Below are positions 1 through 5,795 of a stretch of 10,440 nucleotides of DNA, in pieces. The notes under the pieces were generated by a model. The model was not told the origin of the DNA, did no database searches, and saw nothing but the letters and a program-made list of their open reading frames with translations. The DNA is from Nostoc sp. CHAB 5834. GTDB taxonomy: Bacteria > Cyanobacteriota > Cyanobacteriia > Cyanobacteriales > Nostocaceae. Every line of letters begins with the position of its first letter. Within the stretch, counting starts at the first letter, position 1. Where the stretch lies: positions 1 to 10,440 of the forward strand of contig JAIVFU010000181.1 in NCBI GenBank assembly GCA_020829485.1. Direction: 5' to 3'. A program made the translations under genes and the position numbers.

Positions 1-582
1 ATCAGCTTCGCTGTAATATTTTTGATCGTTTCATTGCCAGTATTGGTGCTTTTGGCGATCGCGCTCCAGATTGACAGCCCTGGCCGCCTTTTTTTCGTGC
101 AGCAAAGAGTCGGGCGGCACGGGCGCATGTTCAATTGCTGTAAATTTAGAACAATGCACGAAGATGCCGAAGCACTGCTCGAGGCACTCCTGCTGGAGTC
201 CCCCGAAGCCCGTAAAGAGTGGGAAATGGACCACAAGCTTCGCAACGATCCGCGTGTCTCCAGATTCGGTAGGATCGTGCGCATGCTCAGCCTCGATGAA
301 CTTCCCCAGCTGTTCAACATTCTTTCAGGCGAAATGAGTGTCGTGGGGCCGCGTCCAATCGTTCGAGCTGAAATATCAAAATATAGCAGCTATTTTAAAG
401 ATTATTGCGCGATGAAGCCGGGATTAACCGGTCTGTGGCAGGTGAGCGGTCGTAACGATGTTACCTATGATGAACGCGTGCAACTGGATTGTGAGTATCG
501 CCAAAAAGCCTCGTTTTGGTTTGATATGGGGATTGTTTTAAAAACCGTTCCGGCAGTTTTGGGTGCAAAAGGTTCATATTGA
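1..582 (+). CDS. Undecaprenyl-phosphate sugar-1-phosphate transferase (WbaP/ExoY family), 3' part
   Basis: The enzyme transfers a hexose-1-phosphate from a UDP-sugar to undecaprenyl phosphate at the inner membrane, the priming step of repeat-unit synthesis. The frame is open from the first base of the window, so the N-terminus is missing; 193 residues are visible. In order they show the end of a hydrophobic segment (about residues 1-20), the family motif KFRTMHEDAE, the DELPQLFNIL and MSVVGPRP blocks, then PGLTGLWQVSGR and the closing GAKGSY. These are hallmarks of the bacterial sugar transferase catalytic domain. Whether it is a long WbaP/GelB-type protein with extra N-terminal membrane helices or a short ExoY-type one cannot be told here. 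It converges with the gene ending at 619. The donor sugar (glucose or galactose) cannot be read from sequence alone. Confidence 0.95.
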   Translation: MSFAVIFLIVSLPVLVLLAIALQIDSPGRLFFVQQRVGRHGRMFNCCKFRTMHEDAEALLEALLLESPEARKEWEMDHKLRNDPRVSRFGRIVRMLSLDELPQLFNILSGEMSVVGPRPIVRAEISKYSSYFKDYCAMKPGLTGLWQVSGRNDVTYDERVQLDCEYRQKASFWFDMGIVLKTVPAVLGAKGSY

Positions 583-618
583 CGATACCGAAATGTTTCT
601 TTCCGGAAGCGTGGTTTG

Positions 619-843
619 TCACGTCAACGCAAAAATCGCAAACCACAGCAAAGCGCCGATAACGAACGTCAAACCCCAACCCAAGAATGAGATTGGTTGT
701 TGATCCACTCTGGGCGAAGACGTGTTTAAGACGCCGTACATATCCTGCTCCATTTCCACAGATGCTCTGTGTTCAACCGGCTCTACAGATGATTTCGGCT
801 GCAAAACCGTATCATTGACTGGCAAATCGTTTTTGTTCTTCAT
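619..843 (-). CDS. Small hypothetical protein with one C-terminal membrane segment
   Basis: I do not recognise this 74-residue protein. It starts with ATG at 843; an in-frame TGA three codons upstream (850-852) fixes the longest possible start, and a short GGG just before the ATG is the only weak ribosome-binding signal. Residues 1-50 are polar, with several Glu, Gln and Ser and no domain I can name. Residues 52-73 are a strongly hydrophobic stretch ending one residue before the C-terminus, so it looks like a tail-anchored inner-membrane protein with the N-terminal part in the cytoplasm. It lies 141 bp downstream of the HlyD gene on the same strand and converges with the sugar transferase gene. 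Without it there would be a 400-bp gap, and the competing frames look less protein-like. A role in polysaccharide export or secretion is guilt by association only. Confidence 0.5.
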   Translation of the reverse strand: MKNKNDLPVNDTVLQPKSSVEPVEHRASVEMEQDMYGVLNTSSPRVDQQPISFLGWGLTFVIGALLWFAIFALT

Positions 844-984
844 CCCGTATCATATAGAAAACGTCATCGAATTCCTATAGCCTTTTACCAAGGGCATACT
901 GACAAGATTATGATGAAGACATCATTAACGAAAGGCAAAAATGCTGCGTGCCATTTAACCGCCGATATTTTATCCGTCGATATT

Positions 985-2325
985 TCAGCGGAAAGCGCGC
1001 ACCACTTGATCGGAAATCGGCTTGAACAAATAGGCAAGCAGCGTGCGTTCTTCCGTTTTAAAGAACGCTTCGACGGGCATGCCTGGGCGCAGTTTGAGTG
1101 ACCCCAGCTTGGCGAGTTCCTCTTTCGATATCGTCACTTCCACAGGAAAATAGGCGATCCCGAGTTGCGGATCGGTTGTCCGGTCCGCACTGATTTTCGT
1201 TAGCTTGCCGCTGATCTGAGGCGTTGTCTGCACATCAAACGCTGAAAAGCGCAGCGAAACGCTGTTGCTTCGCCGCAACTGATCAATGTCTTGTGGGCTT
1301 ACCCGCGCAGTGACAACCAACGGATCTTTTTCAGGAACGATTTCCAATATTGTTTCACCGGCAGGGACGACTCCGCCAATGGTGTTGTACGCCAGCTTAT
1401 CGATCACACCGTCATATGGAGCGTGAACAAGATTACGGCTGTTCGTGTCCTGCGTCACAACATCATTTCGCCGGAGTTCGGTCAGTTTAACCTGCACGTC
1501 CGCCAGACTTTCCCCTGCCAGTCGGCGGGCATTATCTTCAAGCAAATAGCTCCGTTCTTGCAACTCAGCGATTCGCGCGCGGACTTGGGCTTCGCTTGTT
1601 TCTGCTGACGCTACATTGCCGCGCAAACCCTCTGCTGCGCGATGAAGTTCATTGCGGCGCTGCAAAGTTGTATAGCCCTTTTCCCACAAACGATCATTGG
1701 CCGTTTTCTCTTCGGCAATTAGTACTTCTTGCTTTCGGTAAACGTCAGCTTGAATCTTGTAACCGCGAATGGATTCATCCGCTTGGCTGATCTGTTGCGC
1801 TATCGTCTCGCGCTGGGACGCAATTGCTTGGCGGTTCAGCGCAAAAGCACGCCTTTCCTCCCGCATAATCGTCTCGACTTCCTTAAGCGACTGCCGCGAG
1901 GTTAGGGCAGGTGGAAAAGCTATTTCGCGGGAGCCGTCACGTTCCGCGCGCAACCGGGCCTCTCGGGCCAATAATTGGTCAATGTTTTCGGTTGTCATCG
2001 CCGCGCTGGCGGCAGAGACATTCGTGTCGAAGCGCATTAGCAGTTGCCCTTTGCGCACCCGGTCACCGTTACGGATCGTTATTGCGGCGATAACTCCTCC
2101 TTGTGGATGTGCCACTTTCTTGATGCCAGAGCCGACGGTTACTTCGCCTGCCGCAATCACCGCGCCAGAGATAGGAATAACCGCTAACGCCCCGCAAAAG
2201 CCAAAAATGAACAATGCCATAGCCCATTTTGATCGGCTGATGACGCGCGTCAGCTGGTTTTGAGAATCAACTATTTGAGGTAGCTTTGTTTCAGCCGATA
2301 TCAACTGGCCCATTTCATCATCCAT
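985..2325 (-). CDS. Type I secretion periplasmic adaptor (HlyD/PrtE family)
   Basis: This membrane fusion protein bridges the inner-membrane ABC exporter and an outer-membrane TolC-like channel. The 446 residues show the family order: a short cytoplasmic N-terminus, one membrane helix (about 34-58), the lipoyl-like motif HPQGGVIAAI followed by NGDRVRKGQLLMRFD (about 73-100), a long heptad-rich helical hairpin (about 110-290), the returning half VHAPYDGVIDKL, then the beta-barrel part, and a C-terminus with LRPGMPVEAFFKTEERT and YLFKPISDQ. All are typical of TIGR01843-like adaptors, and the length is normal. The start is only 3 bp after the ABC gene stop, so the two are co-transcribed. No strong Shine-Dalgarno precedes ATG 2325; translation is probably coupled, and an ATG four codons in is an alternative. 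It resembles AtrB of sphingan clusters and ExpD2 of S. meliloti. No TolC gene is in view. Confidence 0.95.
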   Translation of the reverse strand: MDDEMGQLISAETKLPQIVDSQNQLTRVISRSKWAMALFIFGFCGALAVIPISGAVIAAGEVTVGSGIKKVAHPQGGVIAAITIRNGDRVRKGQLLMRFDTNVSAASAAMTTENIDQLLAREARLRAERDGSREIAFPPALTSRQSLKEVETIMREERRAFALNRQAIASQRETIAQQISQADESIRGYKIQADVYRKQEVLIAEEKTANDRLWEKGYTTLQRRNELHRAAEGLRGNVASAETSEAQVRARIAELQERSYLLEDNARRLAGESLADVQVKLTELRRNDVVTQDTNSRNLVHAPYDGVIDKLAYNTIGGVVPAGETILEIVPEKDPLVVTARVSPQDIDQLRRSNSVSLRFSAFDVQTTPQISGKLTKISADRTTDPQLGIAYFPVEVTISKEELAKLGSLKLRPGMPVEAFFKTEERTLLAYLFKPISDQVVRAFR

Positions 2326-2328
2326 ATT

Positions 2329-4080
2329 TCATGCGTTTGCAGTTGAAGCTATTTGGTTCGAATTTTGCTCGGCCTGCTCGGTTGGCCGTGATATCTTTTG
2401 CAGCACATCTTCTTTTTTTCCGAAAGCACGTACGACGCCCTGATCAAGCCATAATAATTTATCGATATTTACAAGGGCGCTGGGTCGATGCGCCACGACG
2501 ATAATAATTGCGCCGCGCGAACGCGCTGAGGCGATAGCGTCATTTAGCGCTGAATCTCCAACCGCATCCAAATTCGAATTAGGTTCATCGAGCACAATAA
2601 GGAACGGCTGGCGAAATAGAGCGCGGGCGAGGGCAATTCGCTGTCGCTGTCCTGCTGATAGACTGCGGCCATGGGGACCGATGACGGTGTCATATCCTTC
2701 GGGTAACCGCACAATTAGTTCGTGAACACCTGCATCGCGGGCGCTTTCGATTATTTCAGGGCTTTCGGCGGTCGGGTCAAAACGGGCAATGTTTTGGGCA
2801 ATACTGCCATCGAACAGTTCAATGTCCTGGGGCAGGAAACCGATATGTTGGCCGAGGGCATCAGCGTCCCATTGATCAAGCGAAGCAGAATCGAGCCGTA
2901 CCGCGCCTCGCGCAGGAGAAATAATGCCAACGATTGTTGACGCCAACGAACTTTTGCCCGAACCGCTGGCACCAACAATTGCAAGTGCATCACCAGCCGT
3001 TAGCCGGAAATTCACGTCACGGAACAAGACATATTGTGAGCCAGGCGCAATCGCGGCCAAATTCTCGATCGTCAGTTCATTCGCTGGAGCGGGCAATACC
3101 GTACGTGATTCTATGATGCCCTCGCTTTGCAAGCATTCGGCCAACCTGTTCCACGCTTGCCGCGCTGTAATGAAGCCCCGCCAATTACCAACTGCAAGCT
3201 CAATCGGGGCGAGAGCGCGTGAGGACAATATAGTACTCGCAATAATTACCCCGCCAGTCGCGCGGTCATTAATGACAAGCCAGGCGCCGCAGGCGAGGAT
3301 CAGTGATTGGAGAAGCATGCGGAAGGTTTTTGTAAATGCACGCATTGCACTGAGCCGCCCCGACACATCGTCATTTGCCAGGATATAGGAGTCGGTCAGT
3401 TCGCCCCATTTTCTGGTCGACCACCGCTTCATTCCCATTGCATGAAGTAATTCGGCGTTGCGCCGGCACGTTTCGATATAGGAATTGCGCTCGGCGCCGA
3501 TGCGGGTCACGACATCCACCTGCGAAGTTGTCATACGGTCGGTTAATATGGTCAATAATATCAATACCACCGCACCAATTAGGCTGACAACGCCAAGCAG
3601 GACATGAAAAGCAAACAATATGCCGATGAATAACAAGACCCATGGCAAGTCAAGGATTGCCATCGGCCCAGGACCAGATAGAAATTTACCCAGCTGGTCA
3701 AGGTCGCGCGAAGGTTGGGGCGTGTCCCGTCGTTCTTTGCCACTCCGCTTTGAAGATTGAGCAATGCCAAACACGCGATCAGAAAGGGAATGCTGGAAGA
3801 TTGCACCGCATTGATTGGTCACCTGGTTCCGCAGGTGCTCAATCACTGCCTGGAAAAAATAGGCGATGATGACCAGAACAACAAGGCCGATGAGGCTTGG
3901 CGTGCTTCGGCTGGGAAGAACTTCATCATAAACCAGCAGCATGAAAATTGCGCCGGAGAGCATCAGCACATTTAATGCCGCGCTCATCGTGAATAGGGTG
4001 AAGGCAACTCCGCGACGGCCGGAAATCGCTGCAAATAATTCGGGCGAATGCGTCAGCCCGAGTGTCGATAAGCGGAACAC
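2329..4080 (-). CDS. Type I secretion ABC transporter, permease-ATPase fusion (PrtD family)
   Basis: This inner-membrane ATPase powers one-step export of proteins with C-terminal secretion signals. With a GTG start at 4080 it has 583 residues. The N-terminal membrane domain (about 20-300) opens with the family sequence FMLLVYDEVLPSRS. The nucleotide-binding domain carries Walker A GASGSGKS (370-377), a Q-loop FLPQD (about 415-419), signature LSAGQRQRIALARAL (from 474; LSAGQ instead of the commoner LSGGQ), Walker B FLIVLDEP (493-500) and the switch His in VVAHRPS (about 531). There is no C39 peptidase-like domain, so it is of the PrtD/AtrD/ExpD1 class. An in-frame TTG at 4110 would add 10 residues, but it lies in the tail of the terminator and has no Shine-Dalgarno, while the GTG is preceded by GGGGGAA. 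The upstream RTX gene is the likely substrate gene. Confidence 0.94.
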   Translation of the reverse strand: MFRLSTLGLTHSPELFAAISGRRGVAFTLFTMSAALNVLMLSGAIFMLLVYDEVLPSRSTPSLIGLVVLVIIAYFFQAVIEHLRNQVTNQCGAIFQHSLSDRVFGIAQSSKRSGKERRDTPQPSRDLDQLGKFLSGPGPMAILDLPWVLLFIGILFAFHVLLGVVSLIGAVVLILLTILTDRMTTSQVDVVTRIGAERNSYIETCRRNAELLHAMGMKRWSTRKWGELTDSYILANDDVSGRLSAMRAFTKTFRMLLQSLILACGAWLVINDRATGGVIIASTILSSRALAPIELAVGNWRGFITARQAWNRLAECLQSEGIIESRTVLPAPANELTIENLAAIAPGSQYVLFRDVNFRLTAGDALAIVGASGSGKSSLASTIVGIISPARGAVRLDSASLDQWDADALGQHIGFLPQDIELFDGSIAQNIARFDPTAESPEIIESARDAGVHELIVRLPEGYDTVIGPHGRSLSAGQRQRIALARALFRQPFLIVLDEPNSNLDAVGDSALNDAIASARSRGAIIIVVAHRPSALVNIDKLLWLDQGVVRAFGKKEDVLQKISRPTEQAEQNSNQIASTANA

Positions 4081-4084
4081 TTCG

Positions 4085-4091
4085 TTCCCCC
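4085..4091 (-). promoter_or_regulatory. Ribosome-binding site for the ABC transporter GTG start
   Basis: On the - strand GGGGGAA ends 4 bases before GTG 4080. It is the only good Shine-Dalgarno-like sequence in the region, and it decides the start against the in-frame TTG at 4110, which has only the terminator U-tract region ahead of it. It also means that the terminator tail and the ribosome-binding site are separated by about 25 bases. Confidence 0.6.
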
Positions 4092-4115
4092 GAGCATGAC
4101 GCTCTTTCAAAATAG

Positions 4116-4151
4116 AAAAAGGGCAATGCGGCAGGTTTTACCGCATTGCCC
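4116..4151 (-). terminator. Intrinsic terminator after the RTX gene, ahead of the ABC transporter gene
   Basis: Reading the - strand, GGGCAATGCGG (4151-4141) pairs perfectly with CCGCATTGCCC (4131-4121) around a 9-base loop, followed at once by TTTTT (4120-4116), then CTATTTT. An 11-bp perfect GC-rich stem with a U-tract is a classic rho-independent terminator. It begins 11 bases after the RTX stop codon and ends about 35 bases before the ABC transporter start. This leaves little room for a separate promoter, so it probably acts as a partial terminator that lowers exporter expression relative to the RTX protein. The structure is seen directly; the read-through is inferred. Confidence 0.88.
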
Positions 4152-4162
4152 CAAGATATAGG

Positions 4163-4849
4163 TCAAATAAGGAGATCGGCCAATGAAACGCCGGTTGCGT
4201 TGTTCAGCTGGATTTCAAAATCAACGACGCTGTCATTATCGGTATCGATCGCGATTATGGTGCTTCTTCCGCCGTTAAAGCTATTGAAAGCAATCTGCGA
4301 TGCATCGAGGTTCAATGAAGCAAGACTGATCTTATCCTCACCGACCGTAAAATCGGTAATTACGTCGCGAAGGCCAGCGCCGGCTTCTGACTCGCCGGCA
4401 CGGAAGAAGAAGATATCTCCTTCAGTCCCGCCTGTCATGGTATCACGACCCATACCGCCGTAAAGACGGTCAGCACCTTCGCCGCCTGTTAGGGTATCGT
4501 TGTCGTTCCCGCCCAATAGATAGTCTTCGCCGTTGCCGCCGTTGAGGGTGTCATTGCCGTCTCCACCAGACAACCGGTCGCTGTCATCACCGCCAAAGAG
4601 CCTGTCGTCGCCGACGCCACCGCTTAGAATGTCGTTACCGAAGCCGCCTATCAACGAATCATTGCCTTCTCCGCCGAACAACTTGTCGTCGCCTTCGCCG
4701 CCAATTAATCTGTCATCACCGGCACCGCCGTTCAAAATATCGTTACCGGCCAGACCGGTAATTACATCATTGCCAGCTTGGCCATTTATGTTGTCGTCGT
4801 TGATGGTGCCGACGATTGCGTCGTCACCGTTTGTTGGAGTGTTTGGCAT
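4163..4849 (-). CDS. Small secreted RTX calcium-binding protein (ExpE1/NodO-like)
   Basis: This predicted secreted protein of 228 residues starts with MPNTPTNGDDAIVG at ATG 4849, preceded by AGGGA (4863-4859) at 9 bases; an in-frame TTG at 4894 lacks such a signal. Residues 14-148 are about 15 nonapeptides of the form GGxGxDxLx (for example GGAGDDRLI, GGEGNDSLI, GGDGNDTLN), which fold into a calcium-loaded beta-roll. The rest (about 149-228) resembles the serralysin C-terminal secretion domain, with DVITDFTVGEDKI and a last DLLI, matching the acidic-plus-hydrophobic end of type I substrates. There is no signal peptide and no catalytic or other passenger domain. The type I exporter genes lie directly downstream, so it is almost certainly their substrate. 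By analogy with S. meliloti ExpE1 it may aid polysaccharide secretion or cross-link the matrix through calcium; that part is inference. Confidence 0.92.
   Translation of the reverse strand: MPNTPTNGDDAIVGTINDDNINGQAGNDVITGLAGNDILNGGAGDDRLIGGEGDDKLFGGEGNDSLIGGFGNDILSGGVGDDRLFGGDDSDRLSGGDGNDTLNGGNGEDYLLGGNDNDTLTGGEGADRLYGGMGRDTMTGGTEGDIFFFRAGESEAGAGLRDVITDFTVGEDKISLASLNLDASQIAFNSFNGGRSTIIAIDTDNDSVVDFEIQLNNATGVSLADLLI
4406..4810 (-). repeat. Tandem 27-bp units encoding RTX nonapeptides
   Basis: About 15 consecutive imperfect 27-base units, each encoding one GGxGxDxLx nonapeptide, fill more than half of the RTX gene. On the + strand they appear as the recurring theme (t)cgtcgcc-ccgcc with variable third bases. 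The copies have diverged in codon use, so they look old rather than freshly amplified. The first unit (GTINDDNIN) and the last (GGTEGDIFF) deviate most from the consensus. The unit structure could still allow copy-number change by recombination. Confidence 0.85.
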
Positions 4850-4884
4850 GTCGATAATTCCCTGTATAAAAAGTTTAATGAAAT

Positions 4885-4900
4885 CCCAAATCAATTTGGG
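4885..4900. promoter_or_regulatory. 16-bp dyad, possible operator upstream of the RTX gene
   Basis: CCCAAAT and ATTTGGG flank a 2-base centre, giving a perfect 7+7 dyad. It lies 35 bases upstream of the RTX start codon, near where an operator or the early 5' leader would be. The size and symmetry fit a dimeric regulator site, but I recognise no known consensus. It could equally be a small hairpin in the leader RNA. Confidence 0.35.
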
Positions 4901-4974
4901 GCGAATTTTACATTAATACATGCAAACCGCGGCGTTTTCGTCGGTTCGATGCGCATTTTTTTTGTTAAACCCTG

Positions 4975-5006
4975 TTAAGTCTCCACAGCGTCGGACGGAG
5001 ACTTAA
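4975..5006. other. 10-bp inverted repeat downstream of the sulfotransferase gene
   Basis: TTAAGTCTCC (4975-4984) and GGAGACTTAA (4997-5006) are perfect inverted copies around a 12-base loop. The hairpin starts 21 bases after the sulfotransferase stop, where a terminator of the polysaccharide operon would be expected. Neither strand has a T-run directly after the stem, so it is not a standard intrinsic terminator. It may be a rho-assisted terminator, a 3'-end stabilising hairpin, or a regulator site for the RTX promoter. Confidence 0.4.
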
Positions 5007-5027
5007 TAAAGTGTTAATTGCGAAACG

Positions 5028-5795
5028 TTACACTTGCGTGACAATTTTTAACGCGCGTTCATATAAATTTCGTAGTTCGGTCAATCTTGCGCCTGAAAGT
5101 TCAAATGAGGAATTAGTATCCGCTGTATTCGTGGCGCGCGTACTGGTTACTATCCTATCATATTTGTGCGACGCCAGCGGATCACCGGCACCGTGCCCCA
5201 TCGCGTGTTTTGGCCGCGTGTAATTGTTAGATAGTCCCGGAGTTAACTCTAACATTCGAGAAATACTGGCGATTTTGGCATCGGTGTCGGTTGTCAGCTG
5301 GGTGTAAGAAAGGCCGATCCTGCGCTCGGGGGGAAACAGCTCCCAATTCAGAAGGAGGGTATGAAGCCGTTGTTCATAATAATCAGCCGCCAGAGTGTCA
5401 GTTGAATATTCCGTCGACTCAAGTCTTGTAAAAAGCTGACGGATTGATCGAATAGTGTCAACGGGCTCCCGCAGCATAAAAATGGCCCGGGCATTAAAGA
5501 AACCGGAATCAACGTTGGAATCGTAGTGCGAATGAAGAATTTTATCGAACAATAACGATGCACTGGCCCGGTAGGACTTCCGGCGCATCTGATTCAATGC
5601 AAGAACACCTAAAGATGATTTATTATCATAGCTGACATGAGCCTCGCCATAGCCACTGATCTTCGGATGACTACATAAGATATGAGACAGCGCAGTCGAA
5701 CCGCATCGCATATGTCCAAGAATAAAAACCATTTGGTCGAATCGGCATTTCGGTATGATCAACGCTGCTGTGGCTCCTGCCATCTGCTTGATCAT
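5028..5795 (-). CDS. Sulfotransferase family protein (PAPS-dependent, putative)
   Basis: Predicted to move a sulfate group from PAPS to an acceptor, here plausibly a sugar of the repeat unit. From ATG 5795 the protein has 255 residues. The 5'-phosphosulfate loop is FILGHMRCGSTALSHIL (24-40, variant of the RSGTT form), followed by HPKISGYGEAH with Glu51 in the position of the family's acidic catalytic residue. The 3'-phosphate site is IFMLREPVDTIRSI (105-118) with Arg109 and Ser117, and a YTQL/TTDTDAKIASISRML stretch near 164-182 matches the usual following helix. This is the Sulfotransfer_1/3 superfamily pattern. The frame stays open to 5918, but starting at 5795 gives an ATGA overlap with the flippase stop, so the genes are translationally coupled. 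No PAPS synthesis genes are in the window. The acceptor and even sulfate activity are inferred. Confidence 0.8.
   Translation of the reverse strand: MIKQMAGATAALIIPKCRFDQMVFILGHMRCGSTALSHILCSHPKISGYGEAHVSYDNKSSLGVLALNQMRRKSYRASASLLFDKILHSHYDSNVDSGFFNARAIFMLREPVDTIRSIRQLFTRLESTEYSTDTLAADYYEQRLHTLLLNWELFPPERRIGLSYTQLTTDTDAKIASISRMLELTPGLSNNYTRPKHAMGHGAGDPLASHKYDRIVTSTRATNTADTNSSFELSGARLTELRNLYERALKIVTQV

Larger units (their letters stand above)
4850..5027. promoter_or_regulatory. AT-rich intergenic region upstream of the RTX gene
   Basis: This 178-bp gap is the largest non-coding stretch in the window and separates the polysaccharide genes from the RTX and type I secretion genes. It should carry the RTX promoter and the 3' end of the sulfotransferase transcript. 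It holds two perfect inverted repeats (4885-4900 and 4975-5006), a run of eight T on the + strand (4956-4963), and AT-rich words such as TAAAAT (- strand, 4910-4905). I could not pair a convincing -35 with a -10 box at proper spacing, so no promoter is placed exactly. Confidence 0.5.

Noticed and set aside
611..646. Inverted repeat GTGGTTTG / CAAACCAC near the convergent gene ends as a bidirectional terminator
   Set aside because: The loop is 20 bases, the stem is only 8 bp, and no T-run follows on either strand; it also lies inside the 3' end of the small protein gene.
910..925. Small dyad ATGATG-AAGA-CATCAT in the gap upstream of the small protein gene
   Set aside because: The 6-bp stem in an AT-rich stretch could easily occur by chance, and no promoter elements are placed around it.
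963..985. Direct repeat of CGATATTT at the end of the adaptor gene
   Set aside because: Two copies of 8 bases with 7 bases between them are too short to suggest an attachment site or an insertion footprint, and no mobile element is nearby.
1769..2263. A 164-residue + strand frame inside the adaptor gene
   Set aside because: It is antisense to the conserved HlyD coding sequence, its composition is not protein-like, and it has no recognisable motif.
2924..3388. A 154-residue + strand frame inside the ABC transporter gene
   Set aside because: It is antisense to the membrane and ATPase domains, whose motifs are unmistakable; there is no ribosome-binding signal or family motif.
4533..4916. A 127-residue + strand frame rich in Pro and Ser, looking like a proline-rich repeat protein
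   Set aside because: It is the exact antisense of the RTX repeat tract; the Pro/Ser pattern follows from the complement of the Gly-Asp codons, and the RTX frame has clear family motifs and a Shine-Dalgarno.
4928..4963. Possible + strand terminator: GC-rich hairpin followed by eight T
   Set aside because: The stem is interrupted and the T-run starts more than ten bases after it; no + strand gene ends upstream that would need it.
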